Shown here in pieces: positions 1-11,756 of a stretch of 60,469 nt of DNA. The stretch comes from Microbacterium yannicii PS01 (GTDB lineage Bacteria; Actinomycetota; Actinomycetes; Actinomycetales; Microbacteriaceae), in assembly GCF_000304335.1 (NCBI RefSeq), contig NZ_CAJF01000026.1, positions 1 through 60,469 of the forward strand, written 5' to 3'. Below the pieces are notes generated by a model that saw nothing but the letters and a program-made list of their open reading frames with translations, did not search any database and was not told where the DNA came from. Numbering within the stretch: position 1 is the first letter of the stretch; every line of letters begins with the position of its first letter. The position numbers and the translations under genes were made by a program.

Positions 1-435
1 GTCGCGAATGGCCGCACGGGCGGCGCGCGGGCGACCATTCGCGACGATTCGGTGTCGAAGGCTTGGCAGAGCCCGCGGTGGTTCGACTCGCCGCTGAGCC
101 GTCGCGATCGGCCGCTGAGCCGCTGGCACGGGCGCACGGGCGCTGAGCCGTCGCGAATGGCCGCATCGGGAGTGCGTGGGCGTCCATACGAGACGGTTCG
201 GTGTCGCAGGAGTGCCTGAGCCCTTCGCCGCAGAGCTCGACCCGTCGCCGAGCCGTCGCGAATGGCCGCACGGGCGGCGCACGGGCGACCATACGAGACG
301 GTTGGGTGTCTCAGGACCGACTGAGCCAACGGCCGGGTTCGCCGAGCCGTCGCAAGTGTCCGAGCCGTCGCCGAGCCGTCGCGAATGGCCGCGCCGGCGT
401 CGCCCGGGCGACCATTCGCGACGGTTCGGTGTCGC
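1..435. repeat. Four copies of a 45-bp hairpin repeat
   Basis: Copies lie at 1-45, 150-194, 255-299 and 378-422, each exactly 45 bp. Each begins GTCGCGAATGG. Copies 1 and 4 end with the exact reverse complement CCATTCGCGAC; copies 2 and 3 end CCATACGAGAC, with two changes in the arm. The 23-bp centre is GC-rich and varies. Each copy is followed by a shared tail close to GGTTCGGTGTCGCAGG, and copies 2-4 are preceded by GAGCC. Distances between copies are irregular (149, 105 and 123 bp). No coding sequence in 1-529 is convincing; frames there only translate the repeat. Confidence 0.85.
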
Positions 436-529
436 GCGGCTGACTGAGCCCGCCGCCGCAGACCTCGACCCGGCGCCGCAGACCTCGACCCGGCGCCGAG
501 ACGGACGACCCGGTGCCGACGCGGGCGGG

Positions 530-1204
530 TCAGTCGAGCACGAGGCGGTAGCCCATGCCGGCCTCGGTGAGAAGATGCGCGGGGTGTCCGGGGTCGGGCT
601 CGAGCTTCTTGCGCAGCTGCGACAGATACAGCCTCAGGTAGCCGGTGTCGGTCACCTGCTCCGTGCCCCAGATGTCCTTCAGCAGCGCCTGCCGGGTCAC
701 GAGCGAGCCCGGGTGGCGCGCGAGGAACTCGAGGATCCGCCATTCGGTGGGCGTCAGGTGCACGCGCTCGCCGTCGCGCGTCACGGACTTGGCGGCGAGA
801 TCGACGACCACGTCCGCGAATCGGACGACGGGCGAACCGGATGCCTCAGCCGCACGCCGCGATAAGGCCCGCAGTCGCGCGAGCAGCTCGTCGATCTGGA
901 ACGGCTTGGTGACGTAGTCGTCGGCGCCGGCGTCGAGGGCCTCGACCTTGTCGGCCGAGCCCGCGCGGCCGGAGACGACGATGATCGGGATGCTGGTCCA
1001 GCCGCGCAGGGCATGGATGACCTGAACGCCGTCGAGGCGCGGCATCCCGAGGTCGAGCATCACGACGTCGGGATGCTCCTTCGCCGCGAGGGCGATCGCC
1101 GCCGCTCCGTCGGGGGCGGCGACGACCTCGTAGCCGTGCGCCGCGAGGGTGATGCGCAGCGCCCGCACGAGCTGCGGGTCGTCGTCGGCGATCAGCACCT
1201 TCAC
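530..1204 (-). CDS. kdpE: KdpE response regulator
   Basis: This is a 224-residue OmpR/PhoB-type response regulator, the output half of the KdpDE two-component system that controls the kdp potassium transporter. The receiver domain has the acidic cluster DDD at residues 7-9, phospho-acceptor Asp51 in MLDLGMP and the conserved Lys in YVTKPF. The C-terminal winged helix has the usual LTPTEWRILEFLARHPG and RLYLSQLRKKLEPDP segments. The start ATG overlaps the end of kdpD by 4 bp, so the two are translationally coupled. It is the last gene of the operon; the hairpin repeats of 1-435 follow. Confidence 0.96.
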   Translation of the reverse strand: MKVLIADDDPQLVRALRITLAAHGYEVVAAPDGAAAIALAAKEHPDVVMLDLGMPRLDGVQVIHALRGWTSIPIIVVSGRAGSADKVEALDAGADDYVTKPFQIDELLARLRALSRRAAEASGSPVVRFADVVVDLAAKSVTRDGERVHLTPTEWRILEFLARHPGSLVTRQALLKDIWGTEQVTDTGYLRLYLSQLRKKLEPDPGHPAHLLTEAGMGYRLVLD

Positions 1205-3709
1205 GCAGCGGCTCCGTCCTGGTCGGAGGACTCGTCGGCCGGCAGCGAGATGACCATGGTGAGCCCGCCGCCGGGGGTGTCCTCGGGCGTGAGCGTACCG
1301 CCCATGCCCTCCGCGAACCCCTTCGAGAGGGCGAGCCCGAGGCCGAGCCCGGTCGTGTTGTCGGTATCGCCGAGCCGCTGGAACGGTTCGAACATCTCCT
1401 GGCGCCGTTCCGGCGACACCCCTGCCCCTCGGTCGATGATGCGGATCTGCACCGTGCCGCCGAGCCTGCTCGTGGCGACCCGCACGTGCGCGCCGTCGGG
1501 TGAGTGCCGGAGGGCGTTCGCGAGGACGTTGACGAGTACCCGCTGCAGCAGCACGCCGTCCGCGCGCACCGGAGGGAGGTCGGGATCGAGGGCGATGTCG
1601 ACGGCGTCGGGCCCGGTGCCCAGTTCGTCGATGGCGGCGAGCACGCTGTCGGCGACATCCACCGGCGCGAGCGAGACCGCGAGTACGCCGGCCTCGACGC
1701 GGCTGACATCGAGCAGATCGGTCACCAGCGCCGACAGCGCGGCCAGAGACTCGTCGGCGGTGGCGAGCAGTTCGCCGCGGTCTTCGGGCGACATGCTGCG
1801 GCCCGCAGCGCGCAGACCGCCCACGGCTGCCACCGCTGCGGCGAGGGGGCGGCGGATGTCGTGGCTCACGGCCGACAGCAGGGCGCTGCGCACCTGATCG
1901 GTCTCGGCGAGCATGTCCGCTGCGCGGGCGCTCTCCTGCAGCTCGGCCTGTTCGAGGGCCGCGTCCAGCTGCGTCACGACGATGTCGAGGAGGCGCCGTT
2001 CCGAGACGTCCAGCTCCGGTCCGTGAAGCTCGAGGGTGGCGCGCGTTCCCACCGGCGCGAGGATGTGCCGGTCGTCCCGCAGCGGCTCGCCGTCGGTCGC
2101 AATGACCTCACCCGTCGGCGCGAGCAGCCGGACCCCCGACATCCCGAACGCCTCGCGGGTCCGCGACACGAGCGCGGGCACCGCGCCCTGTCCGCGCAGG
2201 ACGCTTCCGGCGACCGTCGCCAGCAGCTCCGACTCGGCGGCGGAACGGGTCGCCGACCGCGCGGCGCGCGCTGCCCGGTCGACGATGAAGCTCACGAGCA
2301 CGGCGATCACGACGTACAGCGCGAGCGCCCATGCATTGCGGGGGTCGGAGATGGTGACGGTGTGGAACGGCTGGACGAAGAAGAAGTTGAGCGTCAGGCC
2401 CGACATCACCGCCGCGAACACCGCCGGCCAGATGCCGCCCACGAGGGCGACGAGGACGACGAGCAGCTGGTAGGCGAGCACATCGCTCGTGATGGTCTCT
2501 TCGCTGCGGATCGCGACGAGGAACCATGTGAGGAGGGGGCCACCGACCAGTGCGAGCGCCAACCCGAGCACGCGCCGCTTCACGCTCAGCGCGCCGCCGG
2601 TGAGCCGCGGGAGCGCGAATCGCCCGCCGGCCGCGGCATGCGACACGATGTGCACGTCGATGTCGCCGGACTCGCGGATCACGGTCGCGCCGATGCCCGG
2701 CCCGGTGAGCGCGGCTGCGAGGCGGCTGCGGCGGCTGACGCCGACCACCAGCTGCGTCGCGTTCACCGACCGTGCGAACTCGACGAGCGAGCGCGGCACG
2801 TCGTCGTCGACGACTTGGTGGTACGTGCCGCCGAGGGATTCGACGAGCGCACGCTGGGCGGCCAGCGCACCGGGCGACGAGTTGCGCAGGCCGTCCTGGG
2901 TCGACACGTGGACGGCATGCAGTTCACCGCCCGCCGCGCGAGCCGCGATCCGCGCACCCCGGCGCAGCAGGGTCTCGCCCTCGGGACCCCCCGGTCAAGG
3001 CGACGACGACTCTCTCGCGCGCCTGCCACGTGCCCTCGATGCCGTGCTCCGCGCGGTAGGTCTTCAGCGCGCTGTCGACCTCGTCGGCCAGCCACAGCAG
3101 CGCCAGTTCGCGCAGCGCCGTGAGATTGCCGAGCCGGAAGTAGTTCGAGAGCGCGGCGTCGACGCGCTCCGCGGGATAGATGACACCGGCCGACAGGCGA
3201 TCGCGGAGCGTCTCCGGCGCGAGATCGACGACCTCGATCTGATCGGCGCCCCGGACCACGGCATCCGGAACCGTCTCGCGCTGGGCCACTCCGGTGATCT
3301 GCTCGACCACGCCCCCGAGCGACTCGATGTGCTGGACGTTCACGGTCGTGATGACGTCGATCCCGGCGTCGAGAAGCCCGGCGACGTCCTCCCAGCGCTT
3401 GGCGTGGGCCGAGCCGGGGGCGTTGGTGTGGGCCAGCTCGTCGACCAGCGCGATGCGCGGCGCGCGCGTGAGGACGGCGTCGAGGTCCATCTCGCTCAGC
3501 TCGACGCCGCGGTGCGAGATCACCCGGCGGGGAACGGCGGGCAGGCCTTCGAGGAGCGCACCGGTCGCGGCGCGACCGTGGGTCTCGACGATCGCGACGA
3601 CAACGTCCGCCCCGTCGGCCAGAAGCCGGCGGCCCTCCTCCAGCATCTCGTAGGTCTTGCCGACGCCGGGGGCGGCGCCGAGCAGCACCCGGAGCCTGCC
3701 GCGCTTCAT
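1201..3709 (-). pseudogene. kdpD: KdpD sensor histidine kinase, broken by a one-base frameshift
   Basis: The N-terminal part (3709 to about 2990) carries the KdpD domain with the Walker A motif GAAPGVGKT. The rest (to 1201) carries the UspA-like domain, four membrane segments, a GAF-like region, the phospho-His motif SAVSHDIRRP, an N box (LANALRHSP) and a GLGLGLAL glycine box. The frames join at a run of six C at 2987-2992. Dropping one C restores a conserved join (ALTGGPEGETLLRRGAR) and gives one 835-codon frame, a normal KdpD length. As written, the first frame stops at 2924 after 261 residues and the second could restart at a GTG at 2907. It may be a true mutation, phase variation or a sequencing error; the rest shows no decay. 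Confidence 0.9.
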
Positions 3710-3748
3710 GTGGTCACCTTATGTCCTTGCAGCGGATTGCTTCGCGGG

Positions 3749-4375
3749 TCATCGACCGAGTGCGTCGAGGGCGAGGTTGAGTTCGAGCACGTTCACGCGG
3801 GGCTCCCCCAAGACACCGAGGTCGCGCTGCTGGACGTGCGACTCGACGAGCTCACGAAGAGCCGTCTCGTCGAGTCCGCGCTCGGCCGCGACCCGCGCAA
3901 CCTGGAGCAGCGCGTATGCCGGGCTGATGTGCGGGTCGAGGCCCGAAGCCGAGGCGGTGAGGGCGTCGGCGGGGATCACGGCCGGGTCGACGCCTTCGAA
4001 CTCGGCGATGACAGCCCTGCGCTTTTCGATCGCCGCGATGAGGTCGGCGTTCTCGGGTCCGAGGTTCGACCCGCTCGAGGCGCCCCCGTCGTAGCCGGCA
4101 TCGTCTCCCGCGGTGGCGGCGGAGGAGCGCGATTGGAAGTACTGCGGCAGGGCGTCGCCCTCGGCGGGGACCGTGAATGCCTGCCCGATGAGGGCCGAAC
4201 CGACGGCCGTGCCGGACGAGTCCCGCACGAGGGACCCGTTCGCCTGCCAGGGCATCGTCAGCTGACCGATCCCGGTGATGACGAGGGTGTAGGCGACGCC
4301 GAGGGCGAGGGTGAAGACGAGCATCGCGCGGACGGCGACGCCGGTGGTGCGCGCGAGGGTGCGGGTGGTGGACAT
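3749..4375 (-). CDS. kdpC: KdpC subunit of the potassium-transporting P-type ATPase
   Basis: The 208-residue protein has one N-terminal membrane anchor (residues about 14-36, ending in a TGIGQL segment) and a periplasmic-side domain with the family signatures SALIGQAF, YFQSRSSA and DPHISPAYA. KdpC stabilises the KdpFABC complex and is needed for high-affinity potassium uptake. The start is preceded by a good AAGGAG site. It lies 21 bp after kdpB and 39 bp before kdpD in the same orientation. Confidence 0.96.
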   Translation of the reverse strand: MSTTRTLARTTGVAVRAMLVFTLALGVAYTLVITGIGQLTMPWQANGSLVRDSSGTAVGSALIGQAFTVPAEGDALPQYFQSRSSAATAGDDAGYDGGASSGSNLGPENADLIAAIEKRRAVIAEFEGVDPAVIPADALTASASGLDPHISPAYALLQVARVAAERGLDETALRELVESHVQQRDLGVLGEPRVNVLELNLALDALGR

Positions 4376-4396
4376 GTCGATGTCTCCTTGGTTCCG

Positions 4397-6604
4397 TCAG
4401 AAGCCCGGGATGACGCTCACGACGAGGTCGATGAGCTTGATGCCGATGAAGGGCGCGACCACGCCGCCGAGCCCGTACACGAGCAGGTTGCGGCCGAGGA
4501 TCTGCGAGGCGCTCGCTGCGCGGTACTTCACGCCCCGCAGGGCCAGCGGGATGAGGAAGACGATCGCGATCGCGTTGAAGATGATCGCGCTCAGCACAGC
4601 GGATGCCGGAGAGCTGAGCTGCATGACGTTCAGCGCCGCGAGCCCGGGGAACACCCCCATGAACATCGCCGGGATGATCGCGAAGTACTTGGCGATGTCG
4701 TTCGCGAGCGAGAACGTGGTGAGGGCGCCGCGTGTGATCAGCAGCTGCTTGCCGATGCGGACGATGTCGATCAGCTTCGTCGGGTCGCTGTCGAGGTCGA
4801 CCATGTTGCCGGCCTCCTTCGCCGCCGCCGTGCCGGTGTTCATCGCGACGCCGACGTCGGCCTGGGCCAGCGCCGGGGCGTCGTTCGTGCCGTCGCCGGT
4901 CATGGCGACGAGGCTGCCGCCCTCCTGCTCGCGCCGGATGAGCGCCAGCTTGTCTTCGGGCGTGGCCTCGGCGAGGTAGTCGTCGACGCCCGCCTCCCGG
5001 GAGATCGCCGCCGCGGTGAGCGGGTTGTCTCCCGTGATCATCACGGTGCGGATGCCCATCGCCCGCAGCTCTTCGAACCGCTCACGCAGTCCGTCCTTGA
5101 CGATGTCCTTGAGATGGATGACGCCGAGGATCCTTCCGGTGACCGCGCTCCCTGCGCCTCCGGCGCCGGAGCTCGTCGAAAGGCCGAGCGTGGCGACGAC
5201 CAGCGGTGTTCCGCCCGACATCGCGATGGCGTCGGTCTCGGCCGCGAGGGCGGCTCGCGTCTCGGGCGGGACCGCGGACCCGGATGCCTCGAGCCACGCC
5301 AGCACGGCCGATCCGGCGCCCTTGCGCACCTGGGTCCCATCCGGCAGGTCCATGCCGCTCATGCGGGTCTGCGCCGTGAACGGCACGGACTCCGCCCCGA
5401 CGGGCAGGTCCGCGACCAGACCCTGAGCAGCCGCGAGCTCGACGACCGAAACGCCTTCCGGCGTCGGATCGGCCAGGGACGAGAGCGAGGCCGCACGGGC
5501 GAGCTCGGGCGCCTCGACGCCCGGCATCGCCACGAACGCGGACGCGCGCCGGTTCCCGTAGGTGATCGTCCCGGTCTTGTCGAGCAGCAGCGTGGTCACA
5601 TCTCCCGCGGCTTCGACCGCGCGGCCCGACATCGCGAGCACGTTGCGCTGCACGAGCCGGTCCATGCCCGCGATGCCGATCGCCGAGAGCAGCGCGCCGA
5701 TGGTGGTCGGGATCAGGCAGATCAGGAGCGCGACGAGCACTGGGATGCTCACCGGGGCGGCGGCGTACGACGCGATCGGGTTCAGCGTCAGCACGACGAT
5801 GACGAACACGATCGACAGGCTGGCGAGCAGGATGCTGAGCGCGATCTCGTTCGGCGTCTTCTGGCGGCTCGCTCCCTCGACGAGGGCGATCATGCGGTCG
5901 ACGAACGTCTCGCCCGGCTTGGACGTGATGCGCACCACGATCCGATCCGAGAGCACGCGGGTGCCGCCGGTGACGGCCGACCGGTCGCCGCCCGACTCAC
6001 GGACGACCGGTGCCGACTCTCCGGTGATGGCGGACTCGTCGACGGTCGCGATGCCCTCGACGATGTCGCCGTCGCCGGGGATCAGCTCGCCGGCCGACAC
6101 GATGACGACGTCCCCGAGGGTGAGTTCGGCCGACGCGACCTCGATGGTCTCCGCACGAGTGGCCGAGGCATCCTGTCCCGCGTCGTAGCGGACGACTCGC
6201 CGCGCCTTCGTGCTGATGCGGGTCTTGCGCAGCGTGGCGGCCTGCGCCTTGCCGCGTCCCTCGGCCACCGACTCTGCGACGTTCGCGAACAGCACCGTGA
6301 GCCACAGCCAGATCGCGATGCCCCAGGTGAAGCCGGCCGGCACCGGTGTGCCGCCGGACTCACCGGCGCCCCCGAGGAACGGCTCGGCGATCGCGATCAC
6401 CGTGGTCAGAGCCGCGCCGACCCACACCAGGAACATGACCGGATTGCGCCAGAGAGCAACCGGGTCGAGCTTGCGCAGGGCGCCGGGAAGGGCCTGGACC
6501 AGCTGTGCCCAGCCGAACGCGCCGGTCGTCGCGCGGCGAGGATGCCCGGGATCCGGCTCCGCGGCCGGAGGGAGGGAGGAACGGGTGGACGTGGAGAGCG
6601 ACAT
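4397..6604 (-). CDS. kdpB: KdpB catalytic subunit of the potassium-transporting P-type ATPase
   Basis: This 735-residue P-type ATPase hydrolyses ATP to drive potassium uptake through KdpA. It carries the phosphorylation motif DKTGT (Asp near residue 342), the TGES actuator loop (ITGESAPV), the nucleotide-binding [10 protein letters not shown] region, and the hinge [18 protein letters not shown]. Several membrane helices flank these parts. It follows kdpA by 3 bp. About 45 residues precede the first helix, slightly longer than the classic enterobacterial protein. Confidence 0.97.
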   Translation of the reverse strand: MSLSTSTRSSLPPAAEPDPGHPRRATTGAFGWAQLVQALPGALRKLDPVALWRNPVMFLVWVGAALTTVIAIAEPFLGGAGESGGTPVPAGFTWGIAIWLWLTVLFANVAESVAEGRGKAQAATLRKTRISTKARRVVRYDAGQDASATRAETIEVASAELTLGDVVIVSAGELIPGDGDIVEGIATVDESAITGESAPVVRESGGDRSAVTGGTRVLSDRIVVRITSKPGETFVDRMIALVEGASRQKTPNEIALSILLASLSIVFVIVVLTLNPIASYAAAPVSIPVLVALLICLIPTTIGALLSAIGIAGMDRLVQRNVLAMSGRAVEAAGDVTTLLLDKTGTITYGNRRASAFVAMPGVEAPELARAASLSSLADPTPEGVSVVELAAAQGLVADLPVGAESVPFTAQTRMSGMDLPDGTQVRKGAGSAVLAWLEASGSAVPPETRAALAAETDAIAMSGGTPLVVATLGLSTSSGAGGAGSAVTGRILGVIHLKDIVKDGLRERFEELRAMGIRTVMITGDNPLTAAAISREAGVDDYLAEATPEDKLALIRREQEGGSLVAMTGDGTNDAPALAQADVGVAMNTGTAAAKEAGNMVDLDSDPTKLIDIVRIGKQLLITRGALTTFSLANDIAKYFAIIPAMFMGVFPGLAALNVMQLSSPASAVLSAIIFNAIAIVFLIPLALRGVKYRAASASQILGRNLLVYGLGGVVAPFIGIKLIDLVVSVIPGF

Positions 6605-6607
6605 GAG

Positions 6608-8290
6608 TCAGACGAGCCCTTCCGCCAGGGGACCCAGCGTGAGAACGGGAAAGTAGGTGAGCGCGGTGATGACCACCGCGACAACGGCGAGCAGGCCGAC
6701 GAACTGCGGACGGTGAGTGGGCAGTGTTCCGCTCGTGGAGGGGACGGACTGCTGCGCGGCCAGAGAGCCCGCGAGGGCGAGCACGAGCACGATGGGGATG
6801 AACCGTCCGAGCAGCATGGCCACGCCCAGCGCTGTGTTGAGCCACGGGGTGTTCGCCGTGAGGCCGGCGAAGGCCGAGCCGTTGTTGTTCGCGGCCGAGG
6901 TGAACGCGTAGAGGACCTCGCCGAGGCCGTGGACGCCGGGATTCCAGATCGACGTCGCCTCGACGTCGGCGCGGATGGCGGGGATGCCGAAGCTCAGGGC
7001 CGTCCCGGCGAGCACGAGCAGCGGGGTCACCAGGATGTACAGGCTCGCGAGCTTGATCTGCGTCGGCCCGATCTTCTTGCCGACGTACTCCGGGGTGCGT
7101 CCGACGAGGAGGCCACCGACGAAGACCGCGATCACGGCGAGCACCAGCATGCCGTACAGGCCGGCGCCGACGCCGCCGGGGGCGATCTCGCCGAGCATCA
7201 TGTTGACCATCGGGATCATGCCGCCGAGCGCCGTGTACGAGTCGTGCATCGAGTTGACGGCGCCGGTGCTCGTGAGCGTCGTGGCGCCCGCGAACAGCGT
7301 CGAGCCGAAGATGCCGAAGCGCACCTCCTTGCCCTCCATCGCGCCGCCCGCGAGCTGCGGGGCGGTGCCGAGTCCGAGCGACTCGAGCCACGTCACCGCG
7401 GTGATCGAGACGATCGCGATCGACGCCATCACCGCGAGGATCGCGTAGCCCTGGCGGTCGTCGCCCACCATCCGGCCGAACGCGCGCGGCATGGCGACCG
7501 GGATCGCGAGCAGCAGCAGGATCTCGAGCACGCTCGCCCACGGGGCGGGGTTCTCGAACGGGTGCGCCGAGTTGACGTTGAAGAAGCCGCCGCCGTTCGT
7601 GCCGAGTTCTTTGATGGCCTCCTGTGACGCGACCGGACCGCCGGGCAGGACCTGCGTGCCGCCGCTGATCGTGCCGACCTCGGTGAAGCCGTTGAAGTTC
7701 TGCACGACGCCGGCGGCGATGAGCGCGATGGCGGCGACGATCGAGAGCGGGAGCAGCAGGCGCACGATGCCGCGCGTGAGGTCGACCCAGAAGTTTCCGA
7801 TCGTGGCCGAGCCGCGGCGCGCGAAGCCCCGGACGAGTGCGATGGCCACCGCGATGCCGACCGCCGCCGAGACGAAGTTCTGGACGGCGAGCCCGGCGAA
7901 CTGCACCGTATAGCCCAGGGTGAGCTCGGGTGAGTACGACTGCCAGTTGGTGTTCGTGACGAACGACACGGCGGTGTTGAAGGCGAGCCCCTCAGGCACG
8001 GCCGGCAGGCCGAGCGAGTACGGGAGCACGGCCTGGAAGCGCTGCAGTGCGTACACGAACACCACTCCGACGGCCGAGAAGATCAGCACGCCCCGGGCGT
8101 AGGCCCGCCACGTCTGCTCGGAGCGGGCGTCGACGCCGACGAGCCGGTACATGCCGCGTTCGACGCGCCAGTCCGTGCCGGACGTGTAGATGCGGGCGAT
8201 CCAGTCGCCGAGCGGCCGGTAGAGCAGTGCGAGGATCAGCAGAACGGTGGCGATCTGCAGGATGCCGAAGCCGATGGTCGCGGCATCCAT
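6608..8290 (-). CDS. kdpA: KdpA potassium-binding channel-like subunit
   Basis: The 560-residue membrane protein is the ion-selective, Trk/Ktr-like subunit of KdpFABC. It shows the family segments [29 protein letters not shown] (second selectivity loop), [13 protein letters not shown] (third) and [11 protein letters not shown] (fourth). The start ATG overlaps the stop of kdpF as ATGA, which fits tight coupling. Confidence 0.97.
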   Translation of the reverse strand: MDAATIGFGILQIATVLLILALLYRPLGDWIARIYTSGTDWRVERGMYRLVGVDARSEQTWRAYARGVLIFSAVGVVFVYALQRFQAVLPYSLGLPAVPEGLAFNTAVSFVTNTNWQSYSPELTLGYTVQFAGLAVQNFVSAAVGIAVAIALVRGFARRGSATIGNFWVDLTRGIVRLLLPLSIVAAIALIAAGVVQNFNGFTEVGTISGGTQVLPGGPVASQEAIKELGTNGGGFFNVNSAHPFENPAPWASVLEILLLLAIPVAMPRAFGRMVGDDRQGYAILAVMASIAIVSITAVTWLESLGLGTAPQLAGGAMEGKEVRFGIFGSTLFAGATTLTSTGAVNSMHDSYTALGGMIPMVNMMLGEIAPGGVGAGLYGMLVLAVIAVFVGGLLVGRTPEYVGKKIGPTQIKLASLYILVTPLLVLAGTALSFGIPAIRADVEATSIWNPGVHGLGEVLYAFTSAANNNGSAFAGLTANTPWLNTALGVAMLLGRFIPIVLVLALAGSLAAQQSVPSTSGTLPTHRPQFVGLLAVVAVVITALTYFPVLTLGPLAEGLV

Positions 8291-8379
8291 CAGAACTTCT
8301 CGGGATTCACGAGCGCGACCACGAGGTAGACGATCGCCGCGAGGCCGAGAAGGCCGGCGATGAGGGAGAAGAGAATCAC
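8290..8379 (-). CDS. kdpF: KdpF small membrane subunit
   Basis: This 29-residue peptide starts at a GTG and reads [20 protein letters not shown] and on to a VNPEKF end. It is a single membrane helix with the KdpF-typical PEKF terminus, and it stabilises the Kdp complex in the membrane. Its GTG overlaps the stop of the preceding small frame (GTGA), and its stop overlaps the kdpA start (ATGA). A longer in-frame reading back to 8529 looks artefactual because its extra residues are low-complexity and not membrane-like. Confidence 0.9.
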   Translation of the reverse strand: MILFSLIAGLLGLAAIVYLVVALVNPEKF

Positions 8380-8459
8380 AGCTTCTCCACCCCCTTCGCG
8401 ATCAGCCCGACGAGTGCGAAGAGCGCGAGCGTCGCGGCGAGGTAGATGACATCCAGCAC
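8376..8459 (-). CDS. 27-residue membrane peptide at the head of the kdp operon
   Basis: A GTG-initiated frame encodes a 27-residue peptide: a short acidic start (VLDVIY), one hydrophobic helix ([15 protein letters not shown]) and a charged end (KGVEKL). It is preceded by GTGGAG about 8 nt before the GTG. It overlaps kdpF by GTGA, so three successive four-base overlaps link it to kdpF and kdpA. Unlike KdpF, it has a charged tail after the helix. I infer a small Kdp-associated membrane protein; its function is unknown. Confidence 0.7.
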   Translation of the reverse strand: MLDVIYLAATLALFALVGLIAKGVEKL

Positions 8460-8672
8460 AGGAACTCCACGGGTGCTCGAAGTGGTTCCCGCCACCGCTG
8501 TGGCCGGGAGCGCCCGGCGCAGCGGGCACGTCTCCGATGCAACTCCGCCGCGCGCGTGATCCCGGCGGTCCTCACGGTATCCATGCGTCGGAACGCCATG
8601 CCCCTCACGAAGTCGGAACGCACGGCCGACTCCGGGCCGAGGGAAGCGAGCCCTTTCGCAGGGTGAGTGAGC

Positions 8673-10552
<1,880 letters not shown>

Positions 10553-10555
10553 TTA

Positions 10556-10561
10556 AGGCTA
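10556..10561 (-). promoter_or_regulatory. -10 box of leaderless sufS
   Basis: TAGCCT lies 6 nt before the GTG of sufS, with no ribosome binding site between them. Confidence 0.6.
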
Positions 10562-10681
10562 CGCGGGATGCCTGTGCGCTGGGTCTGTGCCGACTCAAGC
10601 CTGTGCCGGCTCACCCGTGACCTGTCAGCCCGAGGGGTGGTTTCGACAGGATCGCTACGCGTCTCTGGGAGGATTCTTGCC

Positions 10682-11737
10682 GTGGACGAGCAGATCTTCC
10701 TCGGCGCGCTCGCCGTGACCCTCGGTGCGGTCGCCGGGGTGCTGCTCTTCGTGCCGTTCGTCGCACTCAGCTACCGGCGGCGCGGCGGCTTCGGGTTCGG
10801 CCGCTTCCTGCTGTGGGCGGCGGCCCTGGTCTACGTCATGGCGGTGTGGACATATACGCTGCTGCCTCTTCCCGACCCCGATGCCATCCGGTGCGCAGGC
10901 GTGAACCTCGATCTGTTCGCGTTCGCCGACGACGTTCGCGGAGCGATCGGGCGCCGCGGCCGCAGCGCGCTCACCGATCCCGCGGTGCTGCAGCTGCTGC
11001 TGAACGTGCTGCTGTTCGTGCCGCTCGGGTTCTTCGCACGCGTGCTCGGTGGTCGCGGCATCCTGACCGCGTTTCTTCTTGGGATCGGTGTGTCGGCCTT
11101 CGTCGAGACGACGCAGCTCACCGGAGTGTGGGGACTCTATCCGTGCGCGTATCGGGTGTTCGACGTCGACGACCTCCTGACCAACACCCTCGGCGCCGTG
11201 CTCGGTTCGGTGCTCGCGCTGCTGGTGCCACGGCGTCACTGGGGAACCCCGCGGTACGCCGACGCCGAGGAGCCCCGGCCGGTCACGCGTTCGCGCCGGT
11301 ACCTGGCGATGGTGTGCGACGTGCTGGCCGCCTGGCTCACCGGGGTGGCGGTGTCGACCCTGTTCCAAGTGACGCTGTATCTGCTCGGCGCACAGGCGGC
11401 GATGCGGGATGCCTCGGCGGCGGGCCTCGTCGGAAGCTCGGGGACGATCCTCATCTGGCTCATCGTCGTGCTGTCGACGGGCCGCACGATCGGCGACCTG
11501 GCGGTGCAGCTGCGCTACACCGGAGGGCCGCTGCCGGCGGCGCTCGCGCGACCGCTGCGATTCGCGGGCGGCATCGGCGGCTACCTCGTGCTGCTGGCGC
11601 TGCCCGGCGCGTGGGGTCTGGTCGCCGGCGCCTTCGCGGTGGTCTCGCTGGTGCTGGTGCTCACGACGCCGGACCGGCGCGGCCTGCCCGGCATCGTGTC
11701 AGGGCAGCGTCTCGTCGACGCACGCGAAGAGCGCTGA
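10682..11737 (+). CDS. VanZ-RDD fusion membrane protein
   Basis: The GTG start follows a GGGAGG site. The first half (residues about 1-190) is VanZ-like: membrane helices, the motif TYTLLPLPD, a long loop, then LLLNVLLFVPLGFFARVL, ETTQLTGVWGLYPCAYRVFDVDD and a final helix. The second half (about 200-351) is an RDD domain, with YLAMVCDVLAAWLTG, GRTIGDLAVQLRY and the terminal DRRGLPGIVSGQRLVDAR. VanZ proteins are linked to glycopeptide tolerance and RDD domains are of unknown, possibly transport, function. It has no operon partner, and its role is unknown. Confidence 0.85.
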   Translation: MDEQIFLGALAVTLGAVAGVLLFVPFVALSYRRRGGFGFGRFLLWAAALVYVMAVWTYTLLPLPDPDAIRCAGVNLDLFAFADDVRGAIGRRGRSALTDPAVLQLLLNVLLFVPLGFFARVLGGRGILTAFLLGIGVSAFVETTQLTGVWGLYPCAYRVFDVDDLLTNTLGAVLGSVLALLVPRRHWGTPRYADAEEPRPVTRSRRYLAMVCDVLAAWLTGVAVSTLFQVTLYLLGAQAAMRDASAAGLVGSSGTILIWLIVVLSTGRTIGDLAVQLRYTGGPLPAALARPLRFAGGIGGYLVLLALPGAWGLVAGAFAVVSLVLVLTTPDRRGLPGIVSGQRLVDAREER

Positions 11738-11756
11738 GCGCCGGCATGGAGCCGGA

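Noticed and set aside
1..435. CRISPR array
   Set aside because: Spacing is irregular, the repeats are 45-bp inverted repeats with variable centres, there are only four, and no cas genes are present.
176..865. Open frames across the 5' hairpin repeats
   Set aside because: They translate the repeats (recurring SPSRREW and similar) and then run antisense into kdpE, with no ribosome site.
2489..7627. A 1712-codon open frame on the plus strand
   Set aside because: It runs antisense to kdpD, kdpC, kdpB and kdpA, has biased Arg/Asp/Gly-rich composition and no family signature. It is a GC-rich shadow of the kdp genes.
8380..8529. 79-residue form of KdpF
   Set aside because: The added N-terminal residues are not membrane-like and overlap the separate 27-residue peptide frame, which has its own ribosome site.
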